64,000 nt of DNA from Nocardioides sp. LHD-245 (GTDB taxonomy: Bacteria > Actinomycetota > Actinomycetes > Propionibacteriales > Nocardioidaceae), in contig NZ_JAVFWN010000021.1 of NCBI RefSeq assembly GCF_030929495.1, forward strand, positions 1 to 64,000. Reading direction: 5' to 3'. A model generated the notes under the pieces. It did no database searches. It had not been told where the DNA came from and saw nothing but the letters and a program-made list of their open reading frames with translations. The translations under genes and the position numbers were made by a program. Of the stretch, positions 44,850-53,013 are shown in pieces; the stretch's first letter is position 1, and each line of letters begins with the position of its first letter.

Positions 44850-45761
44850 ATGACGACGACGAGCATGACCCGCCTGGCGGTCCGCCTGGCGGGAGTGACC
44901 AAGGACTTCGGCCCGGTGCAGGCCGTCCGGGGCATCGACCTCGAACTGCACCCGGGCGAGATCGTGGCCTTCCTCGGACCCAACGGTGCCGGCAAGACCA
45001 CGACGATCGACCTGGTGCTGGGGCTGAGCCGACCGACGAGCGGCACCGTCGAGGTGCTCGGCCTGGAGCCGCGTCGGGCGATCGCCCGGGGGCTGGTGTC
45101 GGCGGTGATGCAGACCGGTGGCCTGCTCAAGGACCTCACGGTTCGCGAGACCGTCGCCTACACGGCGAGTCTGTTCGCCGACACCCGGCCGGTGGACGAG
45201 GTCCTCGAGCGCGCCGGGATCACCGGCCTCGCCGACCGGAAGGTCGCCAAGTGCTCCGGAGGTGAGCAGCAGCGACTGCGGTTCGCCATGGCGCTGCTGC
45301 CCGATCCCGCACTGCTGCTCCTCGACGAGCCGACGACCGGCATGGACGTCGAGGGCCGGCGGGCGTTCTGGAACGCGATCCGCGCCGACGCCGGCGCCGG
45401 CCGCACCGTCCTGTTCGCGACGCACTACCTCGAGGAGGCCGACCAGTACGCCGACCGGATCGTGCTGATCAGCAAGGGGCGGATCGCCGCCGACGGCTCC
45501 GGCCCGCAGATCCGTGCCCTCGCCTCGGGCCGCACGGTCCGAGCGTCGGTGCCGGGCGTCGACCGGCGCGTGACCGCCGCGGTCGCCGCGCTCGGTGGTG
45601 TCGACCATGTCGACGTCCGCGGCGAGTCGGTGACCATCCACGCCAAGGACAGCGACGCCGTCGCCCGCTACCTGCTCACCGAGACCGCCGCCCGGGACGT
45701 CGAGATCACGGCCCAGGGCATCGAAGAGGCCTTCCTCAGCCTGACCGGAGAGACCGCATGA
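44850..45761 (+). CDS. ABC-2 type transporter ATP-binding protein
   Basis: A 303-residue DrrA-like ATPase of an exporter. Walker A is GPNGAGKTT with Lys49, the signature is CSGGEQQR, Walker B is LLLLDEPTTGMD, and ATHYLEEAD gives the switch His. A C-terminal domain of about 80 residues follows (VRASVPGVDRRVTAAVAAL...), usual for this branch. It overlaps the permease start by ATGA. With the permease and the histidine kinase/regulator pair it forms a drug or lipid export cassette under its own control. Confidence 0.92.
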   Translation: MTTTSMTRLAVRLAGVTKDFGPVQAVRGIDLELHPGEIVAFLGPNGAGKTTTIDLVLGLSRPTSGTVEVLGLEPRRAIARGLVSAVMQTGGLLKDLTVRETVAYTASLFADTRPVDEVLERAGITGLADRKVAKCSGGEQQRLRFAMALLPDPALLLLDEPTTGMDVEGRRAFWNAIRADAGAGRTVLFATHYLEEADQYADRIVLISKGRIAADGSGPQIRALASGRTVRASVPGVDRRVTAAVAALGGVDHVDVRGESVTIHAKDSDAVARYLLTETAARDVEITAQGIEEAFLSLTGETA

Positions 45762-46549
45762 GCACGACCACCAGCACCGTCGACCCCACCACCCGCCGGG
45801 TGCCGCCGATGGGCGGGTTCAACCCGACCGTCCTGGGCATCGAGCTGCGCCGGATGCTGCGCAACCGGCGCACCATCGTCTTCACGCTGGTCTTCCCGGC
45901 GGCCATGCTGCTCGCCTTCGGGGGCCAGTCGGGCTGGGAGGAGAAGGTGGGCAGCGGCAACGTGGCGGCGTACATCCTGGCCTCGATGGCGCTGTACGGT
46001 GCCGCCCTCACCGCCGCGGCCGGCGGCTCCATGGTCGCCCTCGAGCGCTCCCTCGGCTGGTCGCGCCAGCTGCGTCTCACCCCGCTCCTCCCGGTCGTCT
46101 ACATCCTGATGAAGGCGTTGGTCGCCCTCGTCATGGGCGCGCTCGCGATCGCCGCCGTCAACGTCGTCGGCGCTGTGCAGGGCAAGGCCGAGATGCCCAC
46201 GCACGTGTGGATCGAGTGCGCCGTGGTGACGCTCTTCTGCACGTTGACCTTCGCCGCCCTCGGGGTCTTCGTCGGCTACGTCGTCCCCGGCGAGAACGCC
46301 ATGCAGATCCTCGGTCCCGGTCTCGCCCTCCTCTCCTTCCTCGGCGGTGTCTTCATCCCGCTCGACGACTATGCGGAGGTGGTCCGACAGATCGCGTACT
46401 GGACGCCGATGTACGGCGTCGCCGAGATCGCCCGCTGGCCGCTGACCCACGAGCTGCCGTGGTACGCCGTCCTCAACGCGGTCGCCTGGTTCGTGCTCTT
46501 CGTGGCGGGCGCCGCGTGGCGGATGAGCAGGGACACCGCCCGGGTCTGA
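45758..46549 (+). CDS. ABC-2 type transporter permease
   Basis: A 263-residue permease with six hydrophobic segments (around residues 35-55, 70-95, 110-140, 150-180, 183-203 and 233-253). It begins after a short cytosolic N terminus with LGIELRRMLRNRR, typical of ABC-2 permeases. Residue pattern EILGPGLALLSFLGGVFIPLDDY matches the conserved family region near the fifth helix. It is translated with the ATPase (ATGA) and followed after 40 bp by the kinase gene. Confidence 0.9.
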   Translation: MSTTTSTVDPTTRRVPPMGGFNPTVLGIELRRMLRNRRTIVFTLVFPAAMLLAFGGQSGWEEKVGSGNVAAYILASMALYGAALTAAAGGSMVALERSLGWSRQLRLTPLLPVVYILMKALVALVMGALAIAAVNVVGAVQGKAEMPTHVWIECAVVTLFCTLTFAALGVFVGYVVPGENAMQILGPGLALLSFLGGVFIPLDDYAEVVRQIAYWTPMYGVAEIARWPLTHELPWYAVLNAVAWFVLFVAGAAWRMSRDTARV

Positions 46550-46589
46550 CCGGGCCGAGCGACTCCCCGACGCACCCCGGACGACTAGC

Positions 46590-47708
46590 GTGACGTCTGT
46601 GGACACCGCGGCCCCCCACCCCCTCCAGCGCCCGCTGGGCCGGTGGGGGCCGCTGTTCGCCGCGATCTGGCTGACGTTCCTCGTCGACCCCCTGCGCACG
46701 GCCTGGGGCGACCTGCCCGCCCCGCGGGCCTGGGTCGGCCTGTCCGCGACTGCCCTGTTCGCCGCCAGCTACCTCGCCCTGTGGGTGACGCTCCGCTCGG
46801 GCCGGGCCCGGCTCGCCATGGCGCCGCCGGTGCGCGTCCGCCTCGCCTGGACGCTCGCCCTGGGCGGCCTGGCGGTCGTCATGGTGGTCGCGCTCGGCCA
46901 GGTCGGCATGGCGAGCGTGGTCTACCTCGCGGTGACCTTCGTGATGCTCTATCCGCCTCGGGCCTTCCTGCCCCTCGTGCTCGCGCTGACCGCGACGGTG
47001 CTGGTCCTCGGCTTGACGGTGCCGGGGTGGGAGCACAACACCTGGCTGGCGTTCTCGGTCGTGGCGGCCTCGATCGCGGTGTTCGGCGTGCGGTCGATGA
47101 TGAACCGCAACATCGAGCTGATCCGCGCCCACGCGACCAACGCCGCGCTGGCGGCCGAGAGCGAGCGCAACCGGCTGGCTCGCGATCTGCACGACATCCT
47201 CGGCCACTCGCTGACCGTGATCACGATCAAGGCCGAGCTCGCCGGCCGCCTCTTCGACGCGGACCCCGCGCGCGCCCGCGCCGAGCTGGGCGACCTCGAG
47301 CGGCTGAGCCGGGACGCCCTCGCCGACGTACGACGGGCGGTGGAGGGCTACCGCGACCTCACCCTGCCCGGCGAGATCGCCCGGGCCAGGACCGCGCTGG
47401 CCGCGGCACAGATCGACGCGACGCTGCCCAACAGCACCGACGAGGTCCCGACCGAGGCGCGAGAGCTGTTCGCCTGGACCGTTCGCGAGGCCGTCACCAA
47501 CGTCGTACGGCACTCCGGCGCCCGGCACTGCGAGGTGCGGCTGACGGCCGGGACGGTCGAGGTCCGCGACGACGGTCATGGTGTCGCGGTCGGCGCGGCC
47601 CACGGCTCGGGCCTCACCGGGCTCCAGGAGCGCGCGACCACCCTCGGCGCGACCCTGGTCACCCGCAGCCTCGACCCCGGCTGGTCGGTGGCGGTGGTGC
47701 TGCCGTGA
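46590..47708 (+). CDS. Sensor histidine kinase, DesK/NarX type
   Basis: A 372-residue kinase with five hydrophobic segments in the first 160 residues, then a short coiled coil and the HisKA_3 domain with phospho-acceptor His201 in ARDLHDILGHSLT. The HATPase domain contains VREAVTNVVRHSGARHCEV (N box) and VRDDGHG. The membrane region has no extracellular sensor domain, as in DesK-type membrane or envelope stress sensors. GTG start; the response regulator overlaps by GTGA. Confidence 0.9.
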   Translation: MTSVDTAAPHPLQRPLGRWGPLFAAIWLTFLVDPLRTAWGDLPAPRAWVGLSATALFAASYLALWVTLRSGRARLAMAPPVRVRLAWTLALGGLAVVMVVALGQVGMASVVYLAVTFVMLYPPRAFLPLVLALTATVLVLGLTVPGWEHNTWLAFSVVAASIAVFGVRSMMNRNIELIRAHATNAALAAESERNRLARDLHDILGHSLTVITIKAELAGRLFDADPARARAELGDLERLSRDALADVRRAVEGYRDLTLPGEIARARTALAAAQIDATLPNSTDEVPTEARELFAWTVREAVTNVVRHSGARHCEVRLTAGTVEVRDDGHGVAVGAAHGSGLTGLQERATTLGATLVTRSLDPGWSVAVVLP

Positions 47709-48319
47709 GTACCTCGATCCGGCTGCTGCTCGCCGACGACCAGGCTCTGGTCCGCGGGGCGCTCTCCGCTCTGCTCGGTCTCGAGCACGATCTGGAGGTC
47801 GTCGCCGAGGCCGGGACGGGGCAGGAGGCCGTCGCGGCGGCGCGCCGGCACACTCCGGACGTCGCGCTGCTCGATGTGGAGATGCCCGGACTGGACGGCA
47901 TCGCGGCGTGCGCCGAGGTCCGCGCGGCCAGCCCGGGCACCCGGGTCCTCATCGTCACGACCTTCGGTCGACCCGGCTACCTCCGTCGCGCGCTCCAGGC
48001 GGGCGCCGCGGGCTTCGTCGTCAAGGACACCCCGGCGCCGCAGCTCGCCGACGCCGTCCGCCGCATCCACCAGGGCCTGCGCGTCGTCGACCCCGCGCTG
48101 GCCACCGACTCCCTGCTGACGGGGGAGTCGCCGCTGACCGCGCGCGAGACCGACGTGCTGCGTGCCGCCCGCGACGGCGCGCCGGTGGCGGCCATCGCGG
48201 CGGCGCTGTTCCTGTCCGAGGGCACGGTGCGCAACCACCTCTCCGCGGCGATCGGCAAGACGGGTGCGAGCAATCGCACCGAGGCGGTCGTCGTCGCGCT
48301 CGGGAATGGCTGGCTCTGA
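47705..48319 (+). CDS. NarL/LuxR-type response regulator
   Basis: A 204-residue regulator. The receiver domain has the acidic LLADDQ pocket, phospho-acceptor Asp57 in LLDVEMPG, Thr in IVTTFG and Lys in VKDTPAP. The C-terminal LuxR-type helix-turn-helix is SPLTARETDVLRAARDG...LSEGTVRNHLSAAIGKTGASNRTEAV. It is the last gene of the ABC-kinase operon and the likely ligand of the CATGACATCTGTCATG palindrome at 44777. GTG start overlapping the kinase stop. Confidence 0.92.
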   Translation: MSTSIRLLLADDQALVRGALSALLGLEHDLEVVAEAGTGQEAVAAARRHTPDVALLDVEMPGLDGIAACAEVRAASPGTRVLIVTTFGRPGYLRRALQAGAAGFVVKDTPAPQLADAVRRIHQGLRVVDPALATDSLLTGESPLTARETDVLRAARDGAPVAAIAAALFLSEGTVRNHLSAAIGKTGASNRTEAVVVALGNGWL

Positions 48320-48347
48320 AATCGACTTGGCCCTATGGCCGGAGAAC

Positions 48348-48367
48348 TGGTTGAGTGAGGTCAACCA
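48348..48367. promoter_or_regulatory. Inverted repeat in the tmsA promoter region
   Basis: TGGTTGA (48348-48354) and TCAACCA (48361-48367) are perfect 7-bp arms with a 6-bp spacer, 43 bp before the tmsA start. The size and place suit a TetR- or GntR-like repressor site, but no such regulator is encoded nearby. Confidence 0.45.
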
Positions 48368-48410
48368 CCCCGGAGCACCCGTTGTCCGCGGACAGGAGTA
48401 TTTTCGAACC

Positions 48411-49781
48411 ATGGCAAACCGCTCTTGGGAGGAGCACGAGCAGGCCGTCCAGCGGCTCGCCGAGTCCTACGCAGCCATTCCCGCTGGTCAGCCCGTGCGG
48501 CTCGCGAAGCGCACCACCAACCTGTTCCGGGCCCGCACCGCCACCGACGCTCCTGGGCTGGATGTCAGCGGTCTCGCCGGCGTGATCGAGGTGCTCCCCG
48601 ACGGTGTGGACGGCGATGGTCCGGTGGCCGAGGTCCAGGGCATGTGCACCTACGAGGACCTGGTCGACGCGACGCTGCCCCATGGGCTGGTGCCCTATGT
48701 CGTGCCGCAGCTGCGCACGATCACCCTGGGGGGCGCCGTGACCGGGCTCGGCATCGAGTCGACCAGCTTCCGGCTCGGCCTGCCCCACGAGTCGGTGCTG
48801 GAGATGGACGTCTTCACCGGCAGCGGCCGGGTCGTCACGACCCGTCCCGGCGACGAGCTCTTCGACGCCTTCCCCAACTCCTACGGCTCGCTCGGCTACG
48901 CCACCCGGCTGCGGATCAAGCTGGCGAAGGTGCCGCCCTATGTCGCGCTGCGACACCTGCGCATCGACGACCCCGGGCTGCTCGCCAAGACGATCGCGGA
49001 GATCACCGCCACCCAGCAGTACGACGGGGAGCCGGTCCACGGCCTCGACGGGGTCTCGTTCGGACCGGGCGAGCACGTGCTGACCCTCGCCCGATGGACC
49101 GACGAGCCGGGCCCGACCTCCGACTACGCGGGGCAGGAGATCTACTACCGCTCGCTGCAGACCTGCGACCGCGACCGGCTGACCTTCCACGACTACCTGT
49201 GGCGGTGGGACACCGACTGGTTCTGGTGCTCCGGCGCCTTCGGCGCCCAGAACCCGCGGATCCGCCGGTTCTGGCCGCGCCGCTTCCGGCGTTCCGACGT
49301 CTACATGCGGATGCTCCACCTCGACCGCCGCTTCGGGATCGCCGATCGCCTCGACCGTCGCGCCGGCCGCCCGCTGCGCGAGCGGGTCGTGCAGGACATC
49401 GAGGTCCCGGTCGAGCGGCTGGGCGAGTTCCTCGCCTGGTTCGACGAGGAGGTCGGCATGCGACCGGTGTGGATCTGTCCGCTGGCGACCACCCGCTCCT
49501 GGCCGCTGTACCCGCTCGAGACCGGCAAGACCTACGTCAACGTGGGCTTCTGGGGCACGGTGCACGTCGGCCCGGACGCGCCCGACGGCCCACGCAACCG
49601 CGCGATCGAGGCCAAGGTCCACGAGCTCGGCGGCCACAAGTCGCTCTACTCGGACGCCTACTACGACAAGGAAACCTTCGACGCGCTCTACAACACCGCC
49701 CGGCTCGAGGCGGTCAAGCGCGTCCACGATCCCGACGACCGACTGACGACCCTCTACGACAAGGCGGTGCGAAGCCGATGA
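48411..49781 (+). CDS. tmsA: FAD-binding oxidoreductase, TmsA/BfaA-like
   Basis: A 456-residue FAD-dependent oxidoreductase (FAD_binding_4 type). VLPDGVDGDG and VPQLRTITLGGAVTGLGIESTSFRLGLPHESVLEMDVFTGSG is the flavin-binding fold, followed by the C-terminal substrate domain with WICPLATTRSWPLYPL. It is directly coupled to a SAM-dependent fatty-acid methyltransferase (ATGA). The pair corresponds to TmsA-TmsB (BfaA-BfaB), in which TmsB makes 10-methylene-octadecanoyl lipid and TmsA reduces it to 10-methylstearate (tuberculostearate). The distinctive branch is named from family and coupling, so the exact product is inferred. An AGGAG site precedes the ATG at 48411. Confidence 0.82.
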   Translation: MANRSWEEHEQAVQRLAESYAAIPAGQPVRLAKRTTNLFRARTATDAPGLDVSGLAGVIEVLPDGVDGDGPVAEVQGMCTYEDLVDATLPHGLVPYVVPQLRTITLGGAVTGLGIESTSFRLGLPHESVLEMDVFTGSGRVVTTRPGDELFDAFPNSYGSLGYATRLRIKLAKVPPYVALRHLRIDDPGLLAKTIAEITATQQYDGEPVHGLDGVSFGPGEHVLTLARWTDEPGPTSDYAGQEIYYRSLQTCDRDRLTFHDYLWRWDTDWFWCSGAFGAQNPRIRRFWPRRFRRSDVYMRMLHLDRRFGIADRLDRRAGRPLRERVVQDIEVPVERLGEFLAWFDEEVGMRPVWICPLATTRSWPLYPLETGKTYVNVGFWGTVHVGPDAPDGPRNRAIEAKVHELGGHKSLYSDAYYDKETFDALYNTARLEAVKRVHDPDDRLTTLYDKAVRSR

Positions 49782-51079
49782 CAGTTCAGACAGGCAGGGG
49801 CATCGCGCCCACGATCGCTTCCCTGTTCCGGGGCGGCCTGCCCCTGTGGCTCAAGGCCTACGACGGCTCGGTGGCCGGAGACGAGTCCCAGCCCTACGGC
49901 GTGGAGCTGGTGAGCGAGCGTGGGCTCTCCTACATCATGACGGCGCCCGGCGACCTCGGGCTCGCCCGGGCCTACGTCGCCGGCGACCTGATCCTCCACG
50001 GCGCCCACCCGGGCGACCCGTACGCCGCGTTCTCGCTGCTCAAGGACCACACCGACTTCGGGATCCCCGGTCCGCTCGAGCTGGTCGGCGTGCTGCGCTC
50101 GCTCGGGCTGAGCCACCTCGTCCCGCCCCCGCCGCCCCCGCAGGAGCACCTCCCCGCCTGGCGCCACCGGCTCGAGGGCCTGCGCTCGCTGGGCCAATGG
50201 GGACGGCACTCCGCGGAGCGTGACGCCGATGCGATCCATCACCACTACGACGTGTCGAACACCTTCTACGAGCACGTCCTGGGTCCCTCGATGACCTATA
50301 CGTGCGCGGTGTTCCCGACCGAGGACGCCACCCTCGAAGAGGCCCAGGAGCACAAGTACGACCTGATCTGTCGCAAGCTCGGCCTCCAGCCCGGCCAGCG
50401 CCTGCTCGACATCGGCTGCGGCTGGGGCGGCATGGTGCGCCATGCCGCGAAGCACTACGGCGTGCAGGTGCTCGGCGTGACGCTCTCCCGCGAGCAGGCG
50501 ACCTGGGCCCAGGAGGAGATCAAGAAGCAGGGCCTCGACGACCTGGCGGAGGTGCGCCACTCCGACTACCGCGACGTCGCGGAGGGCGGCTTCGACGCCG
50601 TCAGCTCGATCGGACTGACCGAGCACATCGGCGTCGCCAACTACCCTGCCTACTTCGGCTTCATCCGCGACAAGCTCAAGCCCCAGGGCCGGATGCTCAA
50701 CCACTGCATCACGCGCCGCGACAATGTCGACCGGCGCACCGGTGCGTTCATCGACCGCTACGTCTTCCCCGACGGGGAGCTGATCGGGTCGGGCACCATC
50801 GTCGGGGCCGTCGAGGACGCCGGTCTCGAGGTGCAGCACCACGAGAACTTCCGGGTCCACTACGCGAGGACCCTGGCCGGGTGGTGCCGCAACCTCGCCG
50901 ACAACTGGGATGCCTGCGTCGCCGAGACGGACGAGGGCACGGCCCGGGTGTGGGGTCTCTACATGGCCGGCTCCCGGATCGCCTTCGAACGCGACGAGAT
51001 CCAGCTGCACCACGTGCTGGCGACCCGCAGCGACGACGGTGTCAGCGGGTACCCCCTTCGGCACGACTTCGGAGTCTGA
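49778..51079 (+). CDS. tmsB: Fatty-acid methyltransferase, TmsB/BfaB-like (CFA synthase family)
   Basis: A 433-residue member of the cyclopropane-fatty-acid synthase / mycolate methyltransferase family. An N-terminal ~150-residue lipid-handling region precedes HHHYDVSNTFYEHVLGPSMTYTCAVF and the SAM-binding LLDIGCGWGGMVRHAAKHYG (about residues 208-227). The C terminus contains NFRVHYARTLAGWCRNL. Coupling with an FAD oxidoreductase indicates methylene transfer at C10 of oleoyl phospholipids rather than cyclopropanation. 10-methyl fatty acids are known membrane markers of Nocardioides and relatives. Alternative: an ordinary CFA synthase. Confidence 0.85.
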   Translation: MTVQTGRGIAPTIASLFRGGLPLWLKAYDGSVAGDESQPYGVELVSERGLSYIMTAPGDLGLARAYVAGDLILHGAHPGDPYAAFSLLKDHTDFGIPGPLELVGVLRSLGLSHLVPPPPPPQEHLPAWRHRLEGLRSLGQWGRHSAERDADAIHHHYDVSNTFYEHVLGPSMTYTCAVFPTEDATLEEAQEHKYDLICRKLGLQPGQRLLDIGCGWGGMVRHAAKHYGVQVLGVTLSREQATWAQEEIKKQGLDDLAEVRHSDYRDVAEGGFDAVSSIGLTEHIGVANYPAYFGFIRDKLKPQGRMLNHCITRRDNVDRRTGAFIDRYVFPDGELIGSGTIVGAVEDAGLEVQHHENFRVHYARTLAGWCRNLADNWDACVAETDEGTARVWGLYMAGSRIAFERDEIQLHHVLATRSDDGVSGYPLRHDFGV

Positions 51080-51103
51080 GCCGTGCCTCGATAGCCTGGG
51101 TGG

Positions 51104-51886
51104 GTGAGCACCCGCGCCCAGCAGTACGACGCCACGGTTCGCGCCGGTGAGCAGCTGACGCCGCACCTGGTGCGGCTGACGCTCGACGTCCCCGGCTTCG
51201 TGTCGACGGGCATCTCCGACGAGTGGGTGGGACTGGTCGTGCCCGGCCAGTTCCAGAGCCGCTACTACACGGTGCGCTCCTTCGCGGACGGGCGGATGGT
51301 GCTCGACGTCGTGGTGCACGAGGTCGGCCTGGTCACCGAGTGGGCGTCCGGCGGCTCGGGTGAGGTGGTCGGCCAGCAGGTCGTCCTCACCGAGGCCAAG
51401 GGCTCCTTCCTGCCGCCGGACCAGGCGCGGTGGCTGCTCCTGGTCGGTGACCTGACCGCGCTGCCCGCGATGGCGCGGATCGCAGCCGAGCACGGCGACC
51501 GGCTGCCGGTCCGCATCCACGCCGAGGTGCCGGCCGACTCCCGGATCGAGGGCTACTTCCCGCCGTCCGCCACCGTCACCTGGCTCCCGCTCGGCGACGA
51601 GAGCCGCCTCGCCGAGGTCGTCGAGGAGATCGACTGGCCCGAGGGCGACGGCTACTTCTGGATGGCCGGCGAATCCGCCCAGATGAGGGCGATCCGCAAG
51701 CACCTGATGCGCGAGCGCCGGCTCCCCAGCACCCACTACGACGTCATGGGCTACTGGCGCTCGGTCGCGAAGCGCCAGCCGCGCGCCGTCGACCCTGGCC
51801 CCATCTGGCGGGCCGGCAAGGCCGCCGGGAAGTCCGACGAGGAGATCTGGGCCGACTACGACGCCGCACGAGAGGCACAGGGATGA
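51104..51886 (+). CDS. Siderophore-interacting protein (ViuB-like ferric reductase)
   Basis: A 260-residue flavoprotein of the SIP/ViuB family that reduces ferric siderophores in the cytosol. The FAD-binding motif QSRYYTVRSF (RxYTxR type) is at about residues 49-58, DVVVHEVGLVTEWA follows, and the C-terminal NAD(P)H domain contains LLLVGDLTALPAMARI and YFWMAGESAQMRAIRKHL. It starts with GTG, 24 bp after tmsB, and overlaps era by ATGA, an unusual coupling. No iron box is seen before it; the two iron boxes in the window are elsewhere. Confidence 0.9.
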   Translation: MSTRAQQYDATVRAGEQLTPHLVRLTLDVPGFVSTGISDEWVGLVVPGQFQSRYYTVRSFADGRMVLDVVVHEVGLVTEWASGGSGEVVGQQVVLTEAKGSFLPPDQARWLLLVGDLTALPAMARIAAEHGDRLPVRIHAEVPADSRIEGYFPPSATVTWLPLGDESRLAEVVEEIDWPEGDGYFWMAGESAQMRAIRKHLMRERRLPSTHYDVMGYWRSVAKRQPRAVDPGPIWRAGKAAGKSDEEIWADYDAAREAQG

Positions 51887-52899
51887 GCGAGTTCGACGAT
51901 CAGGACCTCGACGAGGAGTTCGACGAGGACTTCGGTGCGCTGCCCCCGCCGGCCGCCCCGGTCTTCGGTCTCGGCGACGTGCCCGACGGCTACCGCAGCG
52001 GCTTCGCCTGCTTCGTCGGGCGCCCCAACGTCGGCAAGTCCACGCTGACCAATGCGCTCGTCGGACAGAAGATCGTGATCACCTCCGACAAGCCACAGAC
52101 CACCCGGACCGTCGTCCGCGGCATCGTGCACCGCCCCGACGGCCAGCTGGTCCTCGTCGACACCCCCGGCCTGCACCGTCCCCGGACCCTGCTGGGGGAG
52201 CGGCTGAACGATCTCGTCAAGACCACCTGGGCCGAGGTCGACGTGGTCGCGGTCTGCTTCCCGGCCGACGAGAAGATCGGCCCCGGCGACCGGTTCCTCG
52301 TCACCGAGCTGGCCAAGGTCCGGCGTACCACCAAGATCGCCATCGTCACCAAGACCGACCTCGCCGCCCCTGACCGCATCGCGGAGCATCTCCTCGACAT
52401 CGTCGAGCTGGGCCGGGAGACCGGCACCGAGTGGGCCGAGATCGTGCCCGTCTCCTCCGTCGGAGGCGACCAGATCCCACTCCTCGGGGACCTTCTCGTC
52501 CGGTTGATGCCGGAGGGCCCGCCGCTCTACCCCGACGGCGACCTGACCGACGCCCCTGAGGAGATCCTCGCCGCCGAGCTGATCCGCGAGGCCGCCCTCG
52601 ACGGCGTCCGCGACGAGCTCCCGCACTCGATCGCTGTCGTCGTCGAGGAGATGGGCCTGCGTGAGGGCCGCCCCGACGACAAGCCGCTCCTCGACATCCA
52701 CGCCAACCTGTACGTCGAGCGCGACTCCCAGAAGGGCATCATGATCGGCAAGAAGGGCGCCCGGCTCCGCCAGGTCGGCACCGCCGCCCGCCAGCAGATC
52801 GAGGCCCTGCTCGGCACCCCGGTCTACCTCGACCTGCACGTCAAGATCGCCAAGGACTGGCAGCGCGACCCCCGCCAGCTGAGGAAACTGGGTTTCTAG
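51883..52899 (+). CDS. era: GTPase Era
   Basis: A 338-residue Era GTPase that binds 16S rRNA and helps assemble the 30S subunit. G1 is GRPNVGKST (46-54), G2 TTRTVVRG, G3 DTPGLHRPR, G4 TKTD, and the C-terminal KH domain has NLYVERDSQKGIMIGKKGARL. It has an extra N-terminal acidic extension of about 35 residues (DDQDLDEEFDEDF). It is translated with the siderophore-interacting protein gene (ATGA) and followed by an intergenic repeat. Confidence 0.96.
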   Translation: MSEFDDQDLDEEFDEDFGALPPPAAPVFGLGDVPDGYRSGFACFVGRPNVGKSTLTNALVGQKIVITSDKPQTTRTVVRGIVHRPDGQLVLVDTPGLHRPRTLLGERLNDLVKTTWAEVDVVAVCFPADEKIGPGDRFLVTELAKVRRTTKIAIVTKTDLAAPDRIAEHLLDIVELGRETGTEWAEIVPVSSVGGDQIPLLGDLLVRLMPEGPPLYPDGDLTDAPEEILAAELIREAALDGVRDELPHSIAVVVEEMGLREGRPDDKPLLDIHANLYVERDSQKGIMIGKKGARLRQVGTAARQQIEALLGTPVYLDLHVKIAKDWQRDPRQLRKLGF

Positions 52900-52929
52900 G
52901 GCCGCTGTCCTCCCCGCTGTGCGAGCGCA

Positions 52930-52966
52930 GCTTCCGCGAGCCGAGCAGTGTGGCCGCCCGGCGAAC
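52930..52966 (-). repeat. Partial copy (copy 3) of the dispersed repeat
   Basis: The reverse complement of this stretch shares GTTCGC-GGGCGGC and CGGCTCGCGGAA with the middle of the repeats at 27721 and 60377, at similar spacing. It lies in the convergent gap between era and the septum-formation-type lipoprotein. The similarity is short, so this is the least certain copy. Confidence 0.5.
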
Positions 52967-53013
52967 GTTGCGACCCGCCCGAGCCGACCGCGGCGCGGCT
53001 CGCGCACTACAGC

